The position numbers and the translations under genes are program-made. A stretch of 64,000 nt of DNA from Lytechinus variegatus. Its lineage: Eukaryota; Echinodermata; Echinoidea; Temnopleuroida; Toxopneustidae. Below are positions 35,436 to 47,400 of the stretch, piece by piece. Where the stretch lies: positions 22,191,298 to 22,255,297 of the forward strand of contig NC_054756.1 of the NCBI RefSeq assembly GCF_018143015.1, written 5' to 3'. Under the pieces are notes generated by a model, which saw only the letters and a list, made by a program, of their open reading frames with translations, was not told the origin of the DNA and did not search any database. How positions within the stretch are numbered: the first letter of the stretch is position 1; every line of letters begins with the position of its first letter.

Positions 35436-35500
35436 AATCAAATGCTGATTTTATCATGATTGTTATCCGTTAGGTCCCAAAATTATGAAAGGTCAGAGTG

Positions 35501-35850
35501 GAGGAGCCGTGGTGCAGTGGTTCCGACTCTCGCCTTGTAAACAGAGGGTCGTGTGTTCGAATCCCACCGCGGTCTGGCGTCCTTTGGCAAGGCGTCAATC
35601 CACACTTTGCCACTCTCGACCAAGGTGCTAAAGGGGTACCCAGTAGGATGCGAAAGTCATTGTAGCTTGTCCAGTACTGTGTGCGCCTCACAGGCGACTG
35701 ACTGGAATACTCCCCAGGTAGTGGAGGATGTGCACACGTTGTGTGCGGGAACGACTGATTGAATCCGATGACCGGGGTAATAATATATCTGTAAAGCTCT
35801 AAGACACGTCGTTCCGATGTATTAAGCGCTATAGAAAAGCGGATTATTAT
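35501..35850 (+). mobile_element. tRNA-derived SINE with ATT tail
   Basis: The head GAGCCGTGGTGCAGTGGTTC with box B GTGTTCGAATCCC is followed by CACTTTGCCACTCTCGACCA, GGGTACCCAGTAGGATGCGA and a tail AAGCGCTATAGAAAAGCGGA ending in (ATT)n. It is the same family as the minus-strand copy at 5210-5495. Confidence 0.8.
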
Positions 35851-36249
35851 TATTATTTGTAAACCAAGGGGTCGGTTATTTTTATCAAGATATTATGTAC
35901 GATTCCTATCGTGTCGTTAGGAATTTGTTCTGTAGGCATAAGTCTCATCGTGCCGCGTAGGACTGTAATGTGTCACTAACATGGACTGCCCGCTGGATGC
36001 TCTCAGCGTGTGTTACATTTTAGATAATTCATGTCATCTTGTATGGTAAATATGATCATGTATAGATAAATTGTGTCCTAGAAAGAGGAGTGCCTTACCT
36101 CTCAGTCATTCCGTCGGAAGGATCTTTTTTTAATTATTTTAAGAATGACAATTAGTAGAGAAGAGGAAGAAAAGGGAAATAGAAGAGCATAAATGGGATG
36201 TTGATGATAAAAATGGTAATGGCAAGAATAATACTATGTAGGAGATTTA

Positions 36250-36477
36250 GGATAATAAATGGTAGGAGAAGAAGAAAGTAGCAGAAGAAGACGAAGAAGT
36301 AGAAGAAGATGAAGAAGAAGAAGAAGAAGAAGAAGAGTAAGAACTATGATGATGAGGAGGAGGAGAAAGAGGAGGAGGACGAATAGGGGGAGGAAGAGGA
36401 CCAAGAGGGGGAGGAAGAAGAGGAGAAGGAGAAGATGAAGAAGTAAAAAAAAAGATGAAGAAGGAGATAACAACAAC

Positions 36478-36508
<31 letters not shown>

Positions 36509-36560
36509 GTGATGGTGATGATAATGATGATGGTGATGATGATGGTGATGACGATGAAAA
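36250..36560. repeat. GAA/GAG/GAT trinucleotide-rich tract
   Basis: About 300 bp of interrupted AAG, AGG and GAT triplets with a pure GAT run at about 36480-36510. Open frames on either strand are repeat products. Confidence 0.9.
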
Positions 36561-37346
36561 GGTGATGATGTAGAAATGGGAAAGAGAACAAAGACTAGTG
36601 ACACGTATAAAAGTAAGAGGTCTTGGAATGACTTCGAAAAAAAAACATCAATGGCACAAATCATTTTCATAAATGGTTACATAACATTTTATCAAACATG
36701 TTACACGGGATTTCATGCATACTATACATAATAATTTACTATATGATACTATCTTATAAGCCTTGTAAAACAGCACAAGATGCCAAGCACCTAATTCTAC
36801 CCCCCCCCCCTGGTCATTGCACTGATATAATATTTTAAAAACAATTGGTACGCAAACTTCTGTTTTTCATTCAAATTCATTACCGCATTTCTGGACAGTG
36901 TGTACATTATTTCTACAAGACATAACAATCTACTTGTGTGAAATGGTAATTATAATGACTTTACACTTCGTTTGGTACTTAGGCCAATTAATAGCAGGAA
37001 ATTTCATTTAACATATAATTAGACGAAAACGATATAGATTTGCAATATTATATATCTACAATCCGAAATATTCGCATTTTTTTCTTGCACAACCAAATGC
37101 TGAATACTGACATCATCACCTTAACCCTGCCTCCGAAGATCTAAGACGGGTATTCTACTGTCGGGTGTTTCATCATGTTACGCGAGACTTTTCTAGCGAC
37201 TGTTGCCCCTCTCTTGGGCGCTAAAATCAGATCCTCGGTCATTTTTATTTCCATCAATTGCATCAACTATGTCAACTGCTTTTGAAATCCAACATTTTTA
37301 CCTTACAGTTATGATTTCAGCAATTAAAATAGATCTGGGGACGGTT

Positions 37347-37484
37347 CATAAAGGACTTGCAACTGTTGCAACTTTGCCATTTATGGCAACTACCAATGCA
37401 ACCTTGGTTCCGATTGGCTGCTGACCCCTGTTACCATGGTAGTTGCCATTATGGCAAAGTTACAACAGTTGCAAATCCTTTATG
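37347..37484. mobile_element. Foldback MITE with CATAAAGGACTTGCAACTG ends
   Basis: The left arm CATAAAGGACTTGCAACTGT continues into TGCAACTTTGCCAT. The right arm is its near-perfect inverse ending CAAATCCTTTATG. Arms are about 34 bp with two or three differences. It resembles the 7652-7796 element in its central GATTGGCTG words. Confidence 0.75.
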
Positions 37485-37968
37485 TGGTCATTTCAAGAAA
37501 CTTCAGGTCTGATAAGGGCTATAAGAAATACACTCACATTTCTGTTAACACAGAAACAATCTCATGTTAACATGAGTCGATCACCAGTCTTTCCTAAAAG
37601 TACACGTATCTTCAGAATAAGTTCATTATTTTACGAAAAGGTGACCAGGTTCTAACTTTGACAACTCTTCAACCCCGGGTATATATTAAAGAGCGGGAAC
37701 AGGTCAATCGACACAAAAGTAGTAGTTATCATTTTTACTCAACAATAATGCTAGGCAATGATCCCGCGTCAGTCAAACCGCTACCATTGAGACACTCGTC
37801 TCAGTTTTAATACATACTTCTGTAGATGGGCGATAGAGAGTACATGCATAGAGCTATTACAGCTCCGTGGTACATGTAAATTTACAAGGAAATCAGCAAG
37901 TCTCCATTAGTTATGTGGGATAAATTGACTGGTGCTTAAACAAATAGTCTTAAAATGTACCTTTCAGA

Positions 37969-37974
37969 TTTATT
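37969..37974 (-). terminator. Candidate poly(A) signal of gene C
   Basis: AATAAA on the minus strand lies about 330 bp past the gene C stop codon. Confidence 0.35.
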
Positions 37975-38305
37975 ACTGATAATGAATTAGCCAAAAAACT
38001 AAAAATTTCTCTGCAGTAACATCCTTTATAGTTACTTGGTAAAAATATTATACCGGTATAGTGGGTTACCACTAAGGTTGGTTTATATTACAAGACCAAG
38101 ACTGCAGTGGTACATTTTGGGCAGAAGAGCATGAACAGAAATGAGTAACTGAGGACTTGAAGTGGCTCCTGGTTCGAGTATGCTTTAAATCGATGACGTC
38201 GAGAGCAAGCCATTATCATGATCATCATAACACGCAGTTCTCGAGAGAACTGAAATGTTTAGTTTTAGTGCAAGTCTTCTTTAGAAAGAAGGTCTTCCAT
38301 TATTT

Positions 38306-38495
38306 TTACAGTTCCTCGTCACTGCTGTCTTCCTCCCGGTCGGACCAGGGCCGTTTCGAAAACCGCTTGAAGCCTCTCCTAAACGACTGGTACCGAGGTC
38401 GGGATTGCGGCTGGGGTTCGTATGTAAACCCGGTGGTTTCACTGCCGAGCTGATATTCCATGTTCCGTTCGATCTGGATCTTGGAAGGGGACTTT
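38306..38495 (-). CDS. Gene C exon: cytoplasmic tail and stop
   Basis: On minus, the acceptor TCATTGCAG| gives one base that completes Lys, then KSPSKIQIERNMEYQL, FTYEPQPQSRPRYQSF, RRGFKRFSKRPWSD and EEDSSDEEL with TAA at 38306-38308. Confidence 0.8.
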
Positions 38496-41400
38496 CTGCA
38501 ATGATGAATTCGTAAGGAAAGACTTCGGATTATACTTAAAGGTCAAGTCCACCCAGGAAAAAATGTTGATTTGAACAAACAGAGAAAAATCAAACTAGCA
38601 TAACGCTGAAAATTTCATCAAAATACAGACGATGATGTCCCTCACTATTTATTTTTTCGTTTGTTTTTTGAATTATGCAACATTAAATTCTTTGCAGATT
38701 TAACAATAAGGACCAACTTGACTGAACCATATGGTATCAAATAATTCTACTTCCACATGTTCAGGGAGGAATTAATTGTTGTTTCACTTGACAATGGGGA
38801 TACAATTAGGATATTTTATAATTCATACAATAAATTGCGAAAGAAATAGTGAGTGGATGACGTCATTAGGCTTCTCAAATCTCAATTGCATGTCACTGAG
38901 TTGTGCATATAACTGTTTTATGAAATAAAGCGAAACTTAAAATGTGCTTACTTCTTTATTTTACATCCTATTAGGATGAAATTTTCAGTGTTGTACTTGT
39001 TTTCTCTTTGTATTCAATACAACTTTCTGTTGGGGTAGACTTGTCCTTTAAGAAATGATGATGGCATATATAAGCTAAGCTGAGGTAGCAATTGTTGCTG
39101 TTAGGAAGCTGATGCAGGAACCACAAAACGTAATCGATGAGTCTGATGAAGCGAGACTACAAACAGTGTATGTACGAAGTAGTCTCGCCGCATCAGAACG
39201 GTGTGTTGGCTCAGTTGGCAGAGCGTCCGCCAAAGATGGGAGCTGCTGCTACCATTTTTTTGGCGATCAACAATTCAGGGAATAGGCCTATACTGCCCGC
39301 CCATGACAAAAGGGAGTATGGAACAATTTTTTCAAAATTCACTTTTTCATCCCAACCTGTTGTAATAGTCATGTTACACAACCTGCACCATATTGCAACT
39401 CCCTTAATACCATAATTAATGAGTAATTAAGATATTAAAAAGGAAGTATCTTGTGTTTCAAGAGTTAAGAGCGAGTTAAGGGTGGCTTACAATCTCAGCT
39501 TATCCCCTGAACAAACAAGAGTAGCAAGCCTGAATGCACAGACACAATACCATGTCATCTTTAGATACTTGTTTGCAAAGAAAAACACATGACAGAAGGA
39601 AGCAGAGCTTGAGTTCAATGCTACTTTATGCATTGCTTGATTATTTAGCTTTTTCCTGAACCATGACTTGTATGCAGTGCATATTAATTATAATAGGTTG
39701 ATACAATTAATATATAAATAATTCTAAAATCTCTATTATACTGGATTTTATGAAGACGGTTCTATGTGGTACTTGCACTATGCAGTACCAATCGACTTCA
39801 TCATACATTATGATCTGGAAATTGGCGTCTCTCGTTTCCATGGCAATTATTAAACTACCAACCCCCTTTTTCTATATCAAGAGTTTTCAATAATTACACT
39901 ATTGTTTAGTTCTCTGCTTGAAAAATAGTGAGAAATACAGCAGACCAAATACACGATATATACATGTGTCCATGAACATGGACTCAAAATACATATTTAC
40001 ATATTTATGATTGAGGGTAGCCAACAGTTACCATTGATATTTTAAAACATGTTAATTTTGTTGTCTTTTGTTTTGGGGTTAAGATATATTGCTGTTTGAG
40101 CATTTCCCACAAAAAGAAGACCCATTTTGAATATTTGCTTCCTTTTGTCATGGTTAAAGAGTGGGAGTAACTTCAGGAAACCCAGTACAAAAGGAAGTAT
40201 GGGACATTTTTTCGTAAAATATGCCGGGCAACCACAAAATTCATAAGTGGTCAAATAGTATACCGGACTGACTACAAAACTGGTACAACAGCTTTGGATC
40301 AAATTCAAACACTTCTTGGGGCTGTTGAAAAAACATGTTTTGCTTCATAAAATGAAATCACTGTAATGTCCCATACTTCCTTCTGTCATGGGTGGGCAGT
40401 ATAGAGCTACGATGATTTGTCGGTGCACAATTTCTGTGCCGGGCCCACGATCAATTGGGCAAAAAGAATTTTCGGAGTACTTCTCTTTCAGATTTCATTT
40501 CGAACAATAAAATTTTGATTTTTTTTTCTTTCATTTTCATCAGACGTACGGCTGATGTTTCCAGAAAAAAATGGAAATATAGCTGTAAATTCCACATCGG
40601 TTTTAGCCAGGTCGATGTATGAATGGAGGGTGCTTATTCGTGTTTTATCACATCAATAGTTTAACTCTTAATATTAATCAATCGAATTCTGGATATAAAA
40701 ATAATAATAATTTCTGATGCCGAGAAAATATACCCTATTTTGAGGGGGTCCTGTTTCTACGAAATTAAAATATGAATTTAAGTTATGTATTTCCCCTAAA
40801 GAGTAAAGCCAGTTGCAATCGCGTTTAAATTTTTTTAGGTTGTTTTGGATTGCAACTCTTACTCGAATTCGTAACGGGATCGATATCACTTACTTTCTCT
40901 TGCAGGCCTTCTTGAAAATGACTATGACGATGATCGGAATTAACAAAATTAAGAAAGTTCCTCCGAGAGCGATGAGAATGGAATGTTCACTGATCATTGT
41001 GAATAAATCTGTGCAGAAGAAGAAAAACAATAACATTTTTTTTTTAACTAGGATGGTTTATTTGATTAATAGTGATAATAAAATAGTACAGGATTTGTAT
41101 AGCGCACCTATCCACATGATCAAGGTATCGTATATTGCCCCTATATTACTAGTAGAAGTAGTAGTAGTAGTAGTGGTAGTAGTAGTAGTAGTAGTAGTAT
41201 AGTAGTAGTATTACTACTATTATTATTATCATTATCATCATCATCATTATCTTCATCATGCTATTATTATTTCTATTATTATTACTATTATCATTACTGC
41301 TATATCATCGATTGTTTTTACAGCAGAATTATTATCAGAAATTAATACAAACTAGATCTGGGTCATAGCAATTAATCGTATGCTAGATTTCCACGATTAA

Positions 41401-44400
41401 CAGATTAACCGCACATAATTATTTTAGTCATTGCCAATGTGCCATCAACCGTTTAAGAATGTTTTATACGATGATTTGCTAATTTGTATGTTACGGGCCA
41501 ATGATGTGCACTCGGCTTTAATATTTAATGATAACCGTGATGAAATGTTTAGACTTGGAGCATTTTAGAACAACATGTAGTTAGGTTTCTGTGAAATAAA
41601 GTAGTACAAAACATACTACTTGTTAATGGTATTGTTGAAATCATTCATTATTGATGACCAACTAATAATTCCACATTGCATCTGTTCTATGTTTTATTTG
41701 GAAGTATTCCTCTAATATTAAAACATAACTGAAATCAGATATCGTCTCTCTTTCTTGACGTTCTTCCCTCAAACTGAACCACTGGAATTGAGAGTAATAC
41801 TTACTGAACGCTTTTTGTGCGCCTGCTTCATTGTCTCCCGTCTTGTTTCCTGGAGCTGAGAAACAAAAAGAAAGAAAATATGCAGAGATGAGAAAAAAAT
41901 TAAGTATAATAATTCAGACTAAACCCATGAAATGAGTATTATTCACCAGTTCCAAAGTTGCCACCCCCCCCCTTCCCCTTATGGACCAGTTGTCCAATTT
42001 TATTCCATCTTGCTCGGCTACATAGATTAGCAGCCTGCTGTCAATTAAAAACAGTAAAAAAAAATGTCTGAACGGTATCTTCTACGGTCACCGTTGCCAG
42101 TGTAGTGGTGACGCGCCAGCATCGCGTCGGTTCACATCGTGGTGGTGTTAGGTTATTATCGACCCTTCTAAAACTATTCTTCTTGCTCCAATTAAAGTCA
42201 ACATATCGTAAAGGCATGCATAGCTATTTCTTATACGTCAGGTAGTATGGGGGATAAAAATTAAAAACTGCGATAAATGGGGTTTATAATACAATTTATT
42301 ACCGCAAATATGTGACGCAGCAGTTGCTGGGAAGTAATATTTTAATGAGACTGCCAAGAACATTTAATCCTTGTTAGTTGTTTTGAACAAAAGTTCGTAG
42401 AAAATCATTATGTGGAATATCAATGCCCCTTTGGGGTATTACCTTATTTATAACGAATCTACGATACATTTATTGTATACTAGTAGTAATAAACGACAAT
42501 CATCATCATCATCATAATGATTATGATAATAAAGACTTACCTGTTGTTGGTTTTGAAATGTAATCGGTATAATTTGTAACGTCATTAACTCTCTCTTCCA
42601 CTGCCATTGTTGTCGTCTTTGTGCTCTCACCAGACGTCATTTCTTCGGTCGACTGCCTTTCCGAAGTCATTCCCTTGGTCATAGATTCCGATGTCGACGA
42701 TGACGGTTCATCAGAGGGCATCGTCGTCTTCGGTGTCGTGACAACTGGAACCCTGATTTCCTCCGTGGTCGTTCGCTCTTCCGTCAGCATCATCTTGCTG
42801 CTTTCTGCGGTGGTCGTTTCACGCGCAGTGGTTCTTCGTTCCGTCGTCGTTGGCGTCGTCGTTCTCACCGGTTCTTGCGTTGTCGTGGTTTTCATTGTCG
42901 TAGTCGTCTCTCTCATCGTTGTAGGGGGTGTAGTAGTCATTCTTGTGGTGGTTGGTTCGGTGGTTGGTGCAGGCGGGCTGGTCATTTTGATCACTGTAAA
43001 AAATAATATTTCGTTTTCAGGTCGTTACAAAACATGAGTATATTTCCGCGGACGATGTCGGAGGAATGAATGGATTCAAGCTCCGTGGAAAATGAGGGTA
43101 ATAACAATAAAGACGATGATAGTTAAAGAAATGCAACGACCCCGGCTTGTAACGTACATGTAGCGCCTATAAATACATGTATTCTACACAACGTTAGAAC
43201 CCCTCCCTTAAAAAAATAAATACACAGAACAATAATTTGTTCTTAAGACAAATTATGTTCCAAGATTTTTTTTCTCTTTTTCCCCTTTCTTTTCAAGTAA
43301 TGGTACTGAAAATTGTATAGATTATCTTTGATAAGCTGATCAAATTTCTGGTTGCTCATTGGAATTGATTGATACATTTTTGCACCCCCCCCCTCCGATA
43401 AATAAACAAAATATTGCAATAATTGCACATCCAAAGTTCAAATACCCCCCCCCCCCCCTCTCCCCTCCGCTGCCTCACTAGTGTCCCGTTGTATAAAATC
43501 CATTTGATGAGGTCATTATGCAATGGAAACTCCCGGGACAACAATGCGCAACTGCCAATCAAACTGAAGGGCTCTACATGTATATGAATTTCCCAGTTAA
43601 TTTCCAGTAAATGGTATATTTTAAGCAACGAGATTTACTTACAGGCACAGTAAGGAAGAGGGGTACTCCACGTGACCCCCATACCAGGTCCTCCGGGGGC
43701 GAGAACACATTGAATGGCGTCTATCCCGAGAAGCTCGTAACCGGGCATGCATGCAAACCTTACGATGTCTCCAAACATGAAGCGAGAGTCGAGCTGAACA
43801 CCGTTCTCCGGGGTTCCCGGGTTTTCGCATTCTCCCATATTCACTAAACAAGGACAAAAATGGTCAGATTACCCGACTTCTAAGAGATATGACTGCTTGT
43901 TAGTTAGGAAATCAAAGAGCCGACGACAGCCCAATGTCCCCGTCAAAAAGGAGAGGGCTCCATCAAACTTTAAAAAAAACTCCTACGCGTCGAGTAACTA
44001 CATGTATACTATCCTCGAGGGCTGTACATTCTGTGAACATGGTGAATATCTCATGAAACAAAAAGTCGCTGACTTTCACTGATAACTGTTATAAGCTACT
44101 AAAATCCTTGTATCTGATTGGCCCATATCAAATAAGCCTGTCTGACAAGATGTTTCATGAAACATTCATATTAAAGACATATCATAGGCGAATGAAAAAA
44201 TTGTGTTTGTCGTGATTAAACAGCATTATAGTTTCAAGAGCGACGTTGTTTCTCATACACAGAAACTATCATTGGCAAAGGTAAACTGTTGTTGTTGTGA
44301 ATTTAAAGAGATTGTTACAATAATAAAATTAAATTCAGGTAATTCATTTTCCTCATTCAATGTTCATATCCATACCCCTACTTTGCCCATTGCTGTAAAA

Positions 44401-47400
44401 GTGGAAATTTTCGCGTGTTTCGCGGCAAGATCGGCGAGCTCAAATTTAAAAACCCGCGAATATGTTTTGAAGCCGCCAAGCGCGAAAAATTAATCCCGCG
44501 AAAATAACAGCGTTTACAGTGTTCCAACGGGTGACATGACACTTGTTCGGTGACAATTGCTCCGGGCTATCATAATATTTCGTCTAAGATATAGGGTAAG
44601 GGTTGTAATGGGGTTTTCTGTTAGGGTCAGGGTTAGGGTTTAGGAAAGGGTATAGTGTAAATCCGGGGTTAAAGTTGGTCATTCCAATAATGTGTGGATT
44701 TAGTTTGCTGCGGAGCGATTGTCGCCGGAGCAAATGTCATGGGACCGTTGCAACATATTTCATTTATTTACCATCGAAGACGGAGAGTTTGTCCGTGTCT
44801 GTTCGGTTCCCTCCACAGACCTGCCCGAAATCACCGGGACACGGTGTCTGGCACTGCGCGTCAGAAAGCTTGGTATGGTCTCCAATCTCAGATTCTACTA
44901 AACCACAATAACACTCCTATTATATGTCAAAGAAAATGGGATTGATCTTATTTTAGTGATTAAATTATACACAAGGATCCTGGTATTTTTCAATTGCCCC
45001 AAATCACCTTATTTTATTTTCCCTTATATTCCGCACGTTTTATTCATTTTGTATTTACGAATGGCGATATGGAATACTGAATAGATGCTTGTGAAACCCA
45101 AAAAGGAATTACATTTCAAGAAACTGGACGGAAGAAGAATTAAAATAAAATTGACTTATAAATAAAGGAAGCCACATATTGTCCCTTAGATAAGAACTTT
45201 ATGCAGCGGGTAATAATTTCATCCACCATGCATGCACAGACCAGATCGGTAATTTTTTTTATTCGATATCAATTTTTGAATGTTAAAGATCAGTTCATTC
45301 TGACAAAATCCATATCCGTATGTATTGTTGTGAAAACCGAACTTGTATTGTTGTGAAAACTGATATCATGGCAATTGTGTATGATATGAATGGTCATAGA
45401 GGAAAGTAGCATATTAAAGCAGGGAGATAATAATGTTATACCAAAGCAGCTAGCTAATCAGTATTCTAAGAGACATAGAAATGAATCTACAACCAACCCC
45501 AAAAAACGGGAAAATGCTTCATGGTCATTATGACCCCCTCCACATGACTTTCTTAAGGTTTTTAGAAATAACTTTTTTCTATGACTAAACTTCATCAGTC
45601 AACTTGTGAGTAAAATGCGTAAACTCGAAACTCACATTTCCATTTTTCAGACCATATAATCGGTAATGCCGGAACATACAGAACTGCCGGCATCGGTCCA
45701 CTGTCATGTCGGGCTCGACAATGACGTTGTCGACGAGCGTCGATGTCAGGGCTCCAAATGTATCTTGAAAACATCCAAGGTAGCCCGGTTCTTCAATGAA
45801 ATGAAAACAAATCGCATAAACGTAGGGTTAGGGTTACATACCATCGAAAAGAGCAGGCGTCAAAAAATATATCATTGCATGTTAAATAAAGGGAAAATGT
45901 ACTTGGTTACTCATACTGGGTTCAGAAAATTTGTATAGCCTAAAACTCATCTTAGACAAATAAATGTTGTATTAAAAAATGTCACCCAGATGATAATAAA
46001 AAATTAAATAAATGTGTAAATTACAAACCATTGTGGCTTATCCTGGTAAACTTAATTTTACCCTTTTAGCAAAACAAATGAAAATTTCGATTTTTAAGGA
46101 AAATCGTTTCCATTTTGCATGTATGGATTCAGTAAGGTGAGAAAAATACTTAATTAAGTTATTACATTGATGGTAGACAAAATGATGGTTGACGAAATAA
46201 TGGTTAACTAGAAATGACTGAGACGATGATGAATGAATGGATTAGATAATGGTGGACGAGGAGATGGTTGATGACTTGATGGTTGACGAGATAAAGGCAG
46301 ATAAGATGGTGGGTGACGAGATGAGTTACTAGTTGATGAAGTTAGGCTTGACAAAATATTAGTTGACGATATGATGGTTGACGACAAGATGATAGATGAT
46401 AAGATAATGGTTGACGAGGAGATGGTTGGCAACATGATGGAAGAAGAGGTGATGGTTGATGTGGTGATGTTTGATGATATGATGGTTGACGATATGGTGG
46501 ATGACGTGATGACGGTTGACGATGTTAAAGTTGACGAGATTATAGTTGACGACATAATGGTGATGAGATGATGGTTTGCGAGATGATGGTTAACTTGACA
46601 GTGGTTGATGAGATAATGGCTGACGAGATTACTGTTGGCCAGACGAGGTGATTGCTAAAGATATAATTGTTCGACGAGAAAGTTATTAACGATGTGATGG
46701 TTAATTGGATGATGGTTAATGAGATGATGAGATGAAGTTTGTAATATGATACTTTGAAAAATGGTGGTTGACGAGATTGCTAATAAGATGAAATGTTGGT
46801 TTACAAGATGATGGATAACGATATGATGGTTGACGAGGTGATGATTGACGAGTGAGTGGCTGACGAGTTGATGGTTGACGAGGTGATGGTTGACGAGTGA
46901 GTGGTTGACGATGTGATGGTTGACGAGTGAGTGGTTGACGAGTTTATGGTTGACGAGATGATTGTTGACGAGTTGAGGGTTGATGAGCTGATGATTGAGA
47001 TGACGGTTGGCAGAATGATGGTAGACGAAATGCCTTTTTATATGATGGATAATGATAGAATGATTGATGAGACGATTATGAGCGGAATGGTGGTTGACAA
47101 GTCAACGGTTGACGAGATAGTGGGTGACGACTCAGTGGATGTAGTGGCTGACGAGATAGTGGTTGACGAGATAATGGATGACGAGATAGTGCTTTAAGAC
47201 TTAGTGGTTGACGAAATAATGGTTGACGAGATAGTGGTTGACGACTCAGTGGCTGACAAGATACTGGTAGACAAGATGATGCTTTAAGACTTAGTGGTTG
47301 ACGAAATAATGGATGACGAGATAGTGGTTGACGACTCAGTGGTTGACGAAATAATGGTTGACGAGATAGTGGTTGACGACTCAGTGGCTGACAAGATACT

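Larger units (their letters stand above)
34943..38305. other. Region between the convergent 3' ends of genes B and C
   Basis: It contains the B 3' UTR, a SINE (35501-35850), a GAA/GAT-rich tract (36250-36560), a foldback (37347-37484) and the C 3' UTR. No coding exon was recognised. Confidence 0.6.

Noticed and set aside
36247-36670. Ser- or His/Ile-rich frames on minus
   Set aside because: They are products of GAA/GAT microsatellite triplets.
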